From: a virus
Strand: one strand, 5' to 3'
Length of the DNA: 64,000 bases
Virus record (IMG/VR): IMGVR_UViG_3300022935_000005
Location: 124,001-188,000 of that record
The position numbers and the translations under genes are program-made. Position 1 is the stretch's first letter, and each line of letters opens with the position of its first letter. The notes beneath the pieces were generated by a model. It had not been told where the DNA came from, made no database searches, and saw only the letters and a list, made by a program, of their open reading frames with translations. This document shows positions 27,052 through 34,321 of the stretch, piece after piece.

Positions 27052-28053
27052 ATGGCTATTACAACCCAAATTAGGCTTAAGCAGCTCACTGGGTCGCTTC
27101 CTGTTTCTAGCAGATCGGCTCCGCTGTCGCCTCCAAGTCTTGCAGATGGGCAAGACATTTTAGATGAAATCGCTTCGTCGATTCGTCGCGTTCTAGATTA
27201 TGACACCTCGGCATCATCTTTCTTTGATGCTCCCGCTACGTTCCGTTCGATGGGAACTGAAGGTGTCTTTGTCGCTACTTCTGACCTGTATGTTACAGGG
27301 ACGGCTTATACAACAGCAATTACAGGTTCGGGTGGTCTTGAGCTTGTCGCTTCTAACAACGGCGCTGTTATTATTGATGGAGACTCTGGTGCTACATTCA
27401 CAGAAGACGGCACTGAAGTCTTGATAATCGATGGAGCTGGAGACACTCGATTTGCATCAGCTGGCGGATCTGCTGACGATCCCGATGTCGAAGTCGACGG
27501 GTATTTAAGGCTAGATGGAGCGATGGCAACGTCGGGGTCAGTCTTCTTCCTCGGCACGTCAACACGTCACGACTTAGCAAAGACCACTACAGGAAATCTC
27601 GTGCTGTCTGGTGCCGGCGGCAGACTTTACTTTGTGGATTCTCACGTCACATCGTCAAACTGGTCTGACAAAGACGTCGGTGTACCTTTGGCTACTGCCG
27701 ATTCTCAATGGACGTCGTTTAACAGTCTCGGCTACGACTCCTTGATTGGTGCTATTACGTCGTTAGGGTCTACAGCTTCTGGAGCTACTAAAGCGCTTCA
27801 AGCGTTGTCTTCTGACGTATCCGCTGATTCTGCTACAGGACAACTTAGCGTAGATATTTCTGCTGTACCTGCTGCAGACAGAGATGCTCGAATAGATGTG
27901 TTCGTTAATGGTGTCTTACAAGTGTCAGGTTCTTCCGGTGAAGTCACGGCCGGTACAGCTGATTATAGGCTGTCTGGTGTAGACACTGCGATAGATGCCG
28001 TGTTCTCGTATGCACTTGTTACCGGTGATCAGCTCACGCTTATCGTCAGGTAA
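27052..28053 (+). CDS. Probable tail fibre or virion decoration protein
   Basis: Encodes 333 residues, Ser/Thr/Gly/Ala/Asp-rich with very few Cys. The centre carries beta-helix-like repeats (AVIIDGDSG, VLIIDGAGD) and the C-terminus a short beta domain (ARIDVFVNGVLQVSGS ... LTLIVR) of the kind found at the tips of phage fibres and in collar proteins. It lies directly before the four LamG-type genes and ends at a strong terminator. Role inferred from composition and context. Confidence 0.6.
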   Translation: MAITTQIRLKQLTGSLPVSSRSAPLSPPSLADGQDILDEIASSIRRVLDYDTSASSFFDAPATFRSMGTEGVFVATSDLYVTGTAYTTAITGSGGLELVASNNGAVIIDGDSGATFTEDGTEVLIIDGAGDTRFASAGGSADDPDVEVDGYLRLDGAMATSGSVFFLGTSTRHDLAKTTTGNLVLSGAGGRLYFVDSHVTSSNWSDKDVGVPLATADSQWTSFNSLGYDSLIGAITSLGSTASGATKALQALSSDVSADSATGQLSVDISAVPAADRDARIDVFVNGVLQVSGSSGEVTAGTADYRLSGVDTAIDAVFSYALVTGDQLTLIVR

Positions 28054-28061
28054 GGGTTTGG

Positions 28062-28094
28062 AGGCACGCACCGTGTGATGCGGTGCGTGCCTTT
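28062..28094 (+). terminator. Rho-independent terminator
   Basis: A perfect 12-bp stem AGGCACGCACCG / CGGTGCGTGCCT with a 7-base loop, followed by TTTCT. The T tract is short, so termination may be partial. Confidence 0.75.
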
Positions 28095-28131
28095 CTAGCA
28101 TACAATACGTAATATATAAAGGAACATAATC

Positions 28132-28917
28132 ATGGCAATAGTAATTAGAGCAAGCGGAACTTCACTGGAAGTCCCCAGTTCACCAACGTCAGACTTTACT
28201 ACCGGTCTGTCTGCTAGATACCTATTCACGTCAGACGCATCAGACTCGTTAGGGAACTATGATACAATGACAGCCGAATCTGCTGTAACTTATGATAGTA
28301 GTAACGGCGTTTACTTTGAGAAAATTGGAAACACAAGTAGGATAAGTCTTGGTGCTGACAGCACATCAACGTCGGCATCTAAGTTACTGAATGATATCGG
28401 TACCAACGACGGCACAATATCATTCTGGCTAAATCCTGACACGAATCAGATAGATGATTCGGGCAATGATGCTTCGTTCATCCTTGGCTCTTACGCTGGT
28501 TCGACTATAGGCACCCGAGGTCCCCAGTTTGGGTACTTCGACGATCAACCGACCGTCAATGGTGACAAGGGCGGGTGGCATTTCTTTAGCCGAGTTGGGA
28601 CCGGTTCATCCTTTGAAGGTGTTCTTTGGGAAGGAGATTCCGGGACTACTTGGGTACATATAGTATTCACTTACGATAGTGCAACCGACACAGCCAAGCT
28701 TTACAAAGATGGAAGCCTAGCAGATACGCAAACGTTTGCTAACGGTTTTCCTCAAGATCGCCGAGAGTGGATAATGAACGGTTCAGCCCAAAGCCCAACC
28801 GCTTCAACACTACAGTGGGAGGGATACTTTAAAGACCTCAGCATTTGGGACGGTCGCATCTTAACAGCAGACGAGATCAGTGATCTTTACGACAACGGTC
28901 ACGGCGGCAGCTACTAG
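28132..28917 (+). CDS. LamG-type virion protein A of four
   Basis: Encodes 261 residues. After a short N-terminal tag (MAIVIRASGTSLEVP) comes a concanavalin-like jelly roll: ARYLFTSDASDSLGNY, NDGTISFWLNP, WVHIVFTYDSA...KLYKDGSL and YFKDLSIWDGRIL, ending LYDNGHGGSY. LamG folds bind sugars or proteins and occur on phage tail tips and capsid decorations. The same order of motifs is found in the next three genes, so this is a tandem paralogue family. Confidence 0.75.
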   Translation: MAIVIRASGTSLEVPSSPTSDFTTGLSARYLFTSDASDSLGNYDTMTAESAVTYDSSNGVYFEKIGNTSRISLGADSTSTSASKLLNDIGTNDGTISFWLNPDTNQIDDSGNDASFILGSYAGSTIGTRGPQFGYFDDQPTVNGDKGGWHFFSRVGTGSSFEGVLWEGDSGTTWVHIVFTYDSATDTAKLYKDGSLADTQTFANGFPQDRREWIMNGSAQSPTASTLQWEGYFKDLSIWDGRILTADEISDLYDNGHGGSY

Positions 28918-28926
28918 GGAGGAATT

Positions 28927-29667
28927 ATGCCGATAATATTTAAGGTAAGTCGCTCCATAGACTTTACAACAGATCTCGTGGCTAGGTATCTTTTTACGTC
29001 AGACACATCAGATTCGCTTGGAAATTATTCAGATGTATACGCTGGTTCTGGTGTTACCTTTGATTCATCTGGGGCACGTATGCAGACCACCTCGAACCAT
29101 AAGATCAAATTTGGCGCTGATGGTTTATCGAATCTATCGACAACATTGAATGATCTAAACGGTGTTGGGGGGACGATATCATTCTGGGTTAAGATGAACA
29201 CAGGGTACACCGCTGGTGGGACTGCTGATAATCGTTATATCTTTGGTTCTTACAGAGGCGGGTCAGCCAACCAGCGTGGGGTCCATTTTGGGTACTTTGA
29301 CCAAAACAGCGTTCTCGCTAGCGGCGCAGGCGGATGGCATTTCTTCAATAGCGCCAGTCCAGCCTCGGCCGGATATGAGGGTATCGTCGCGACTGGTGAC
29401 TCTGGTACTTCTGAGGTGCATATAGTCGTTACTATAGACAACGGTGACTTCCGCATGTACAAAGACGGCTCGCTGGTAGGTACCGAGACTGCAAGTTACT
29501 GGCCTGAATATTCTCTTGAGTGGGAGGTAAATGGCTCTGCTGGAAGCTACCTTACCTCGCGTATGTTCGATGGGTGGTTCAAGGACTTGTGCGTGTGGGA
29601 TGGAAGAGTGTTGTCAGCAGCAGAGGTAGCGGCGTTGTACAGCAATGGATCTGCTGGAAGCTTTTAG
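28927..29667 (+). CDS. LamG-type virion protein B of four
   Basis: Encodes 246 residues with GGAGG just upstream. N-terminus MPIIFKVSRSIDF, then VARYLFTSDTSDSLGNY, GGTISFWVKM, GWHFFNSASP, RMYKDGSLVGTE, WFKDLCVWDGRVL and the closing LYSNGSAGSF. It is closest to copy A in the core and to copy C in the N-terminal tag. No signal peptide. Probable receptor-binding or decoration role. Confidence 0.75.
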   Translation: MPIIFKVSRSIDFTTDLVARYLFTSDTSDSLGNYSDVYAGSGVTFDSSGARMQTTSNHKIKFGADGLSNLSTTLNDLNGVGGTISFWVKMNTGYTAGGTADNRYIFGSYRGGSANQRGVHFGYFDQNSVLASGAGGWHFFNSASPASAGYEGIVATGDSGTSEVHIVVTIDNGDFRMYKDGSLVGTETASYWPEYSLEWEVNGSAGSYLTSRMFDGWFKDLCVWDGRVLSAAEVAALYSNGSAGSF

Positions 29668-29675
29668 GGGGAAAC

Positions 29676-30470
29676 ATGCCAATCATATTTAAGATAGATA
29701 ATATAATCGACAACTTGGTATCTGCGATAAATTCTCGCTGGAAGCTAGAGACAAATGCTGATGACTCTGTAGGTTCCAACGACGGCACTGTTGTTTCTGC
29801 GACTGGTGCTGGTACAGACGTTTCATTTGGTACCGCTGGGGATACTTCTGCTGCAATCTTTGCGGGAGGACAAGCCAACCAGCACGTCAATGGAAAAATA
29901 TCTCTTCCAACAGCAGCAACAGATGACTTTAACTTTGAATATGGTTCTGGGACGATATCTTTTTGGGTAAGACCTGCAAACATTTCAACGTTTTACATGT
30001 TGTCAGATTACGCACCTTCATCTGAACCGGATGGGTTTGCGTTCTGGCAAGCAATGGACTACTACAGTTATAAGTACGATGAAGAGGGACCGGCCACCCG
30101 GCTTCTCTTGATAAGTTCTCCCTCATCGGACAGCTTAGCAGGATCGGTCTTAGCGGCTTCAAACACTCGGGTTTCCGCTAACAACTGGTCTCACATATGT
30201 TACGTAAAGAACCATAACGTGAGTACATTGTACATAAACGGTGAGCCGGTAGAGCAGAAAGTATGGAATGACAACAGGCCGTTTGTCAGCAGCGCTTCTT
30301 CGCTGGTACCGGGATCAACTAGAAATGTTGGCATCGGTTCTCAGACGGGAACAGTTGGGCAAAGGTATCCGGGAGCTATAAAAGATGTCATTGTTGCCAA
30401 GGGTTACGCGGCGAGCTCTCTTCAAGTCAAGCAGCTTTATTTAGCTGGTAACGAAGCACCTGATCTATAG
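29676..30470 (+). CDS. LamG-type virion protein C of four
   Basis: Encodes 264 residues from ATG 29676 (GGGGGA upstream); the open frame extends to 29520 but that part overlaps copy B. It shares the N-terminal MPIIFK tag with copy B, then INSRWKLETNADDSVGSNDG, GTISFWVRPAN, NWSHICYVK and TLYINGEPV. The ending (AIKDVIVAKGY, LYLAGNEAPDL) is the most divergent of the four and lacks the GGSY tail. Confidence 0.72.
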   Translation: MPIIFKIDNIIDNLVSAINSRWKLETNADDSVGSNDGTVVSATGAGTDVSFGTAGDTSAAIFAGGQANQHVNGKISLPTAATDDFNFEYGSGTISFWVRPANISTFYMLSDYAPSSEPDGFAFWQAMDYYSYKYDEEGPATRLLLISSPSSDSLAGSVLAASNTRVSANNWSHICYVKNHNVSTLYINGEPVEQKVWNDNRPFVSSASSLVPGSTRNVGIGSQTGTVGQRYPGAIKDVIVAKGYAASSLQVKQLYLAGNEAPDL

Positions 30471-30479
30471 GAGAGAACT

Positions 30480-31199
30480 ATGATTATTGTTAGAGCAAGC
30501 GGAACCTCATCGGAATCCCCTAATTTTACTACCGATCTGTCTGTGAGATACCTTCTAACTTCGAACTACGATGATTCCGTCACTTCTGATTCTGCAACTG
30601 CAGTCAGCTCGCCAGACGGAGTTAATTCTGAAGGCTTTTCGTCGAGTCAGGGGTATCTTCAGATGCCGAGCTCATTCGCATCCGCGATGTTTTGGGACAC
30701 TGGAGACGGTACTCTGTCTTGGTGGAACACTTTTGATGAAGTACCCCCTACAAACAACGTCTACGCTTTTACAGATCGTGAAGGTGGAAACTCCAACGAT
30801 ACAGGGGCTATAAGCATTTATCTCGGCGGAGATTACCTCCGGTTTTATAGGAACTACGAAAATTCACAAGGTAATTACGGTCCATCCATGACAAGAGCTG
30901 AGTCAGGGCTAGATTATACCTCGCCTTTTCAGCAGAACCATATCGTCTTAGTTAAGGACACGACATCATCGACTATGAAGGTCTACGTGGACGGTGCCGA
31001 AGTCGATTCTGTGGCCTGGGGCTCAACCGATCAGTGGGTGATCAGCGCATCCAGGACATGGTACATAGGAAACTATAATACGGGTACTTATTATGATTGG
31101 CCTGGTAGAATCGCGGATGTAGCTGTGTGGAAAGGACGTGCACTTAGCGCTAGCGAGGTAACCGCACTCTACAATAAAGGCCAGGGCGGAAGCTACTAG
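30480..31199 (+). CDS. LamG-type virion protein D of four
   Basis: Encodes 239 residues. The tag IIVRASGTSSESP matches copy A rather than its neighbour C. The core has RYLLTSNYDDSV, DGTLSWWNTF, NHIVLVKDTTSSTMKVYVDGA and RIADVAVWKGRALSASEV, and the tail LYNKGQGGSY matches copy A. The alternating A/B/C/D tag pattern suggests duplication with exchange of ends. Confidence 0.72.
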   Translation: MIIVRASGTSSESPNFTTDLSVRYLLTSNYDDSVTSDSATAVSSPDGVNSEGFSSSQGYLQMPSSFASAMFWDTGDGTLSWWNTFDEVPPTNNVYAFTDREGGNSNDTGAISIYLGGDYLRFYRNYENSQGNYGPSMTRAESGLDYTSPFQQNHIVLVKDTTSSTMKVYVDGAEVDSVAWGSTDQWVISASRTWYIGNYNTGTYYDWPGRIADVAVWKGRALSASEVTALYNKGQGGSY

Positions 31200-31205
31200 T
31201 CTACA

Positions 31206-31232
31206 TGTAAATCCGGTACCAGTCCATATAAT
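31206..31232 (+). promoter_or_regulatory. Promoter TGTAAA-N15-TATAAT, possibly leaderless
   Basis: TGTAAA (31206-31211), a 15-base spacer and TATAAT (31227-31232). The start codon follows after exactly 5 bases and no ribosome site is visible, as at 12669-12680. Confidence 0.5.
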
Positions 31233-31237
31233 ACATC

Positions 31238-31660
31238 ATGAGCTGGATACCACCGAAATCTCCTTTTGATTTACTTCAAGAAAGGTATTGGCCAGACGAT
31301 TGGAAAATTCTGATCGTCTGTCTTTTATTGAACCAAACAAGCCGTAAACAAGTTGAGCCAATGATCGAGTCATTCTTCGAGAAGTGGCCTGATCCAGAGT
31401 CAGCTTCCAATGCTGATGAAGATGAGATGCGTGATCTTGTCCGTCCTCTTGGCATGTTCAACCGCCGGGTGAAATCCATCAAAAAGATGTCTCAACAGTT
31501 CATGTCTGGTTTCGATAACGCAATCGAGCTTTATGGTTGTGGAAAGTATGCCGATGACACCTACCGAATCTTTATGAAGGGTGAGTGGAGAGATGTTGAG
31601 CCAAATGATCATGCTCTGAACGATTATCACGGATATTTACGGGAGGTGTATTCTGCCTGA
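31238..31660 (+). CDS. MBD4-like HhH-GPD mismatch DNA glycosylase
   Basis: Encodes 140 residues, essentially only the catalytic domain. Motif by motif it follows vertebrate MBD4: SPFDLLQERYWPDDWKILI, LLLNQTSRKQ, LVRPLGMFNRRVKSI, IELYGCGKYADDTYRIF and VEPNDHALNDYH, with the catalytic Asp at about residue 124. MBD4-type enzymes remove T, U and 5-hydroxymethyluracil opposite G. The gene overlaps the Nei-like glycosylase gene by 8 bases, so the two form a base-excision repair pair. In a phage with modified cytosine it would repair deaminated bases; that link is inferred. Confidence 0.75.
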   Translation: MSWIPPKSPFDLLQERYWPDDWKILIVCLLLNQTSRKQVEPMIESFFEKWPDPESASNADEDEMRDLVRPLGMFNRRVKSIKKMSQQFMSGFDNAIELYGCGKYADDTYRIFMKGEWRDVEPNDHALNDYHGYLREVYSA

Positions 31661-32465
31661 AGGTCCTGAGGTAAAGAAGACCACAGACGGATTGAGAGAG
31701 TTCTTCTTAAATGAGGAGATAACTGCTCTAGATTTCGGATCTGGAAGGTACGCCAAGAAAGAACCCATCGGCTACTCATCTTTTTGCGAAGAACTTCCAA
31801 AGCTGGTGACAGCAGTTGGATGCAAGGGAAAGTTCATCTATTTTGTGTTTGCAGACGGCAGCAGCATGTGGAACACTTTAGGCATGACAGGATGGTGGTC
31901 AGAGACAGCAGGCTATCATCCTCGCGCTGCGTTGTATGTCAATGATGATAAACATATGGTGTATAACGATATGAGGAATTTTGGGACCTTCAAGTTTGTC
32001 AGCACATACGATGAGCTAAAGAAGAAACTTAACTCCTTAGGCCCAGACTTGCTCTCTGAAGATGTTTCGTTAGATGTATTTAAGAAAAGCCTTACGAAAG
32101 GAAAGAGGGCTGAGAAACCCATCTCGCAACTCTTGATGGATCAATCTGTCGTGTCAGGAATTGGAAACTACCTCAAGGCAGAGATCTTGTACAGCTGCAA
32201 GATGTCTCCTCATCGGCTGTGTCAAGATATCTCTGATGGCGAGTTCGAGTCGCTGCTTTACGCTTCAAGAAGTATTATGAAGTTATCGTATAGCACTGGT
32301 GGTGCGACCATCCGAAATTATAAAAGCACGACTGGTAAAAATGGCATGTACACTAGAAGGTTCGCTGTCTATAATCAAAAGAGTGATCCTCTTGGAAACG
32401 CTGTAGTCAGAGAAACGACGGCTGATAAAAGGACCACACACTGGGTTCCAAGTATTCAGAAATAA
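31653..32465 (+). CDS. Fpg/Nei-family DNA glycosylase, zincless, CTG start
   Basis: Fpg/Nei enzymes need Pro at position 2 and Glu at 3. The frame reads CTG-Pro-Glu-Gly-Pro-Glu-Val from 31653, with GGAGGT at 31642-31647, 5 bases upstream. The start is therefore probably CTG 31653 (270 residues); the later TTG 31692 would remove the catalytic Pro. The body has the two-domain layout with VVSGIGNYLKAEILYSC (H2TH) and a C-terminal hairpin TTADKRTTHWVPSIQ that keeps the Arg-Thr-Thr and Pro-x-x-Gln framework but no zinc Cys, as in NEIL1-type zincless fingers. It removes oxidised bases and nicks the strand. Confidence 0.8.
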   Translation: MPEGPEVKKTTDGLREFFLNEEITALDFGSGRYAKKEPIGYSSFCEELPKLVTAVGCKGKFIYFVFADGSSMWNTLGMTGWWSETAGYHPRAALYVNDDKHMVYNDMRNFGTFKFVSTYDELKKKLNSLGPDLLSEDVSLDVFKKSLTKGKRAEKPISQLLMDQSVVSGIGNYLKAEILYSCKMSPHRLCQDISDGEFESLLYASRSIMKLSYSTGGATIRNYKSTTGKNGMYTRRFAVYNQKSDPLGNAVVRETTADKRTTHWVPSIQK

Positions 32466-32474
32466 GGAGTTAAA

Positions 32475-32705
32475 ATGGAAAACTTAAATCTAACTGATAA
32501 TGCGATTTCCCATATCGCCAAGCTCGTACAGGTCGCGATTTTGACAGGTACTGATATCGTCGACAACTTACGAATGGCTCAGTTTGTAACTGTGAATGGC
32601 CAGATTGAAGTGTCACCCGACTACCAAGAGACTTTTGACGCCAATATTCAGAAGATGCTTTCAGAAGCCACTCAGCTCGCTGCGGATGGTGAAGCACAGG
32701 AGTAA
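32475..32705 (+). CDS. Conserved-looking small phage protein
   Basis: Encodes 76 residues, AGGAG before the ATG. Helical: LTDNAISHIAKLVQVAILTGTDIVDNLRM then SPDYQETFDANIQKMLSEA. I associate this type of sequence with uncharacterised proteins of marine T4-like phages, but no function is known to me. It is cotranscribed with the repair and dCTPase genes. Confidence 0.6.
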   Translation: MENLNLTDNAISHIAKLVQVAILTGTDIVDNLRMAQFVTVNGQIEVSPDYQETFDANIQKMLSEATQLAADGEAQE

Positions 32706-32707
32706 AG

Positions 32708-33073
32708 ATGCAAGATAGGCTAGAGCAGATTTTTGAACTCCGCCAGGAGTTTATGTCTAAGATTAATCAAAAGATACCGGGAGCTTACCCTGAATGGCCC
32801 ATTGATCTTTCTTCAAAGGCAGATCAGAAAGCTGTTCGAGAATTTGCGTTCCGAGGTATGGAAGAGCTCTTTGAGGCTCTGTTACATCTCAAGAACTGGA
32901 AAGACCATAGAGCTGGGTCTGGTGACTTTGATCGAGACGAGTTTGTTGAAGAGATGATTGATGCCTATAAATACTTTACTGCAATTTTGATTCTCATGGG
33001 TGTAGATAGCCAGGAGTTTTTCGAGTGCTACGTTAATAAGCACAATAAGATTTGCGATAGGCTAAATCAATGA
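32708..33073 (+). CDS. All-alpha dCTPase/dUTPase-like pyrophosphatase (T4 gp56-like)
   Basis: Encodes 121 residues. The all-alpha NTP-pyrophosphatase metal motif is visible as GMEELFEAL and, about 30 residues later, FVEEMIDAYKYF (E-x-x-E ... E-x-x-D). The end (LMGVDSQEFFECYVNKHN) lines up with the end of T4 gp56 (GLGMNAEEIFKLYYLKNK). T4 gp56 hydrolyses dCTP and dUTP so that only modified cytosine enters DNA. The same role would fit the cytosine-modification genes at 38-43 kb. A plain dUTPase is the alternative. Confidence 0.68.
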   Translation: MQDRLEQIFELRQEFMSKINQKIPGAYPEWPIDLSSKADQKAVREFAFRGMEELFEALLHLKNWKDHRAGSGDFDRDEFVEEMIDAYKYFTAILILMGVDSQEFFECYVNKHNKICDRLNQ

Positions 33074-33094
33074 ACGAACTTCATACTTAACTGT

Positions 33095-33865
33095 ATGAAG
33101 GCACCTCAAAGAATCCTAAAGAGAAAGATTAAAATCTTAAGTTCAGAGCTTAAGATGCTACAATCTTACAAAACTGATATCGCGTTGTTGAACGATGACT
33201 ACAAGTCTGAGTTCCTTCGCGATATGCTGTATATAGAGGATAAGTTATCTTCGACACCAGAAGACGATTCGAAACCAGATGAGAATCAGGATTCAAAAGA
33301 CATCGTAGACACGCTGAGATTAGATCCCTCAAAATCGAACCAGCGCTGGAAAAAAACGGAAGACGGGTGGAAACTCGAAGATGATGAAGAAGACAGCAGA
33401 GAATCTCCAGAAGATTCTTCGATAGACGAAAAACCAGATATTCCAGCCTGGGCGAAAAAGTTATATAAAAAGATCGCATTAGCAGCCCATCCAGACAGGA
33501 CATTACAGGAAGAAGAGGCGAAGAGAAAAAGATTGAATAAGTTGTTTGCTGACGCAGCTCAAGCCATAACTGATGGTGAATTTAAGAGCCTGCTCGGGTA
33601 TGCGCTAGAGCTGGACATAGAGGTAGACGAAGATCCAACCAGCATCCCGCTGCTTCAAGCCAGAGTTGATACTCTGAAACAAGAAATATCTCAAATCCAA
33701 GGTTCTCTAGAGTGGTTGTGGGGCGAGCATCTTGGGGCTCATGATATCCGAGCGAAGATAGCAATGGGGTATTTCTCTAAGAAGAACCTGCTTTTGAAAA
33801 ATGAAGACCTGCTTGTTACAATAAAAGAAATGGAGCAAGCTAATGAAGCCCGGGGATCTAGTTAA
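33095..33865 (+). CDS. J-domain-like protein
   Basis: Encodes 256 residues. N-terminal coiled coil (1-45), an acidic linker, then around residues 120-180 a J-domain-like stretch with LYKKIALAAHPDR carrying the HPD tripeptide, and a C-terminal coiled coil. J proteins stimulate the ATPase of DnaK (Hsp70). No DnaK gene is seen, so the host chaperone is the likely partner. No Gly/Phe region or zinc domain as in full DnaJ. The -10-like CATACT lies 7-12 bases before the ATG and no Shine-Dalgarno is evident. Confidence 0.65.
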   Translation: MKAPQRILKRKIKILSSELKMLQSYKTDIALLNDDYKSEFLRDMLYIEDKLSSTPEDDSKPDENQDSKDIVDTLRLDPSKSNQRWKKTEDGWKLEDDEEDSRESPEDSSIDEKPDIPAWAKKLYKKIALAAHPDRTLQEEEAKRKRLNKLFADAAQAITDGEFKSLLGYALELDIEVDEDPTSIPLLQARVDTLKQEISQIQGSLEWLWGEHLGAHDIRAKIAMGYFSKKNLLLKNEDLLVTIKEMEQANEARGSS

Positions 33866-34043
33866 TTTTACGTCACCTGTTCATTTTTTCGACGATTTAG
33901 GCGAGAATTACTGGGTTACGGGTATTGCTTTAGTGTTAGATGCTAACGAATACGACGTAACATGTTTGTCGTCTGGTATTATCCTATATTCATCGTGGCA
34001 AGAGATAGGTCAAGAGCATGAGAGTATGAAGTATGTCACCTGA
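33843..34043 (+). CDS. Small beta-rich protein (SH3-like)
   Basis: Encodes 66 residues, overlapping the J-domain gene by 23 bases with GGAG before the ATG. MKPGDLVNFTSPV and several short strands (WVTGIALVLDANEYDVTCLS) give the look of the small SH3-like barrels common in large phages. Function unknown. Confidence 0.55.
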   Translation: MKPGDLVNFTSPVHFFDDLGENYWVTGIALVLDANEYDVTCLSSGIILYSSWQEIGQEHESMKYVT

Positions 34044-34260
34044 AGTTCAAAAGATTATTCTTGAAGCTGCTCGATTAGCTGGTGATGAGCTTAAGGGTAA
34101 ACTTCCACCCCACCACATGCACCCAAAAGGTAGAAATTCCTACGCTCACATTTTTGAGAGAATTAAGTCAAAGATGGGAAGAAGTTACAAAGAGTGTGAA
34201 GATTGGGAAGCTCAAAAGATTCTGGATCTCATTGAGTATTACTCAAATAACCCCTGCTGA
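34033..34260 (+). CDS. Small conserved-looking phage protein
   Basis: Encodes 75 residues, overlapping the upstream gene by 11 bases. Contains HHMHPKGRNSYAHIFERIK, rich in His and basic residues, and a helical C-terminus. Family not recognised. Last gene before a new promoter. Confidence 0.55.
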   Translation: MSPEVQKIILEAARLAGDELKGKLPPHHMHPKGRNSYAHIFERIKSKMGRSYKECEDWEAQKILDLIEYYSNNPC

Positions 34261-34265
34261 ATTCG

Positions 34266-34293
34266 TGAAAATGTCCTGTCTGTGTGGTATAAT
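34266..34293 (+). promoter_or_regulatory. Promoter of the polymerase III gene
   Basis: TGAAAA (34266-34271), a 16-base spacer and TATAAT (34288-34293). The seven bases from TTCGTG onward recur at the same distance (20 bases) before TATAAT at 56706-56737. Confidence 0.68.
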
Positions 34294-34321
34294 AAACCAA
34301 ACGTAGACAGGAGTTTTTATT

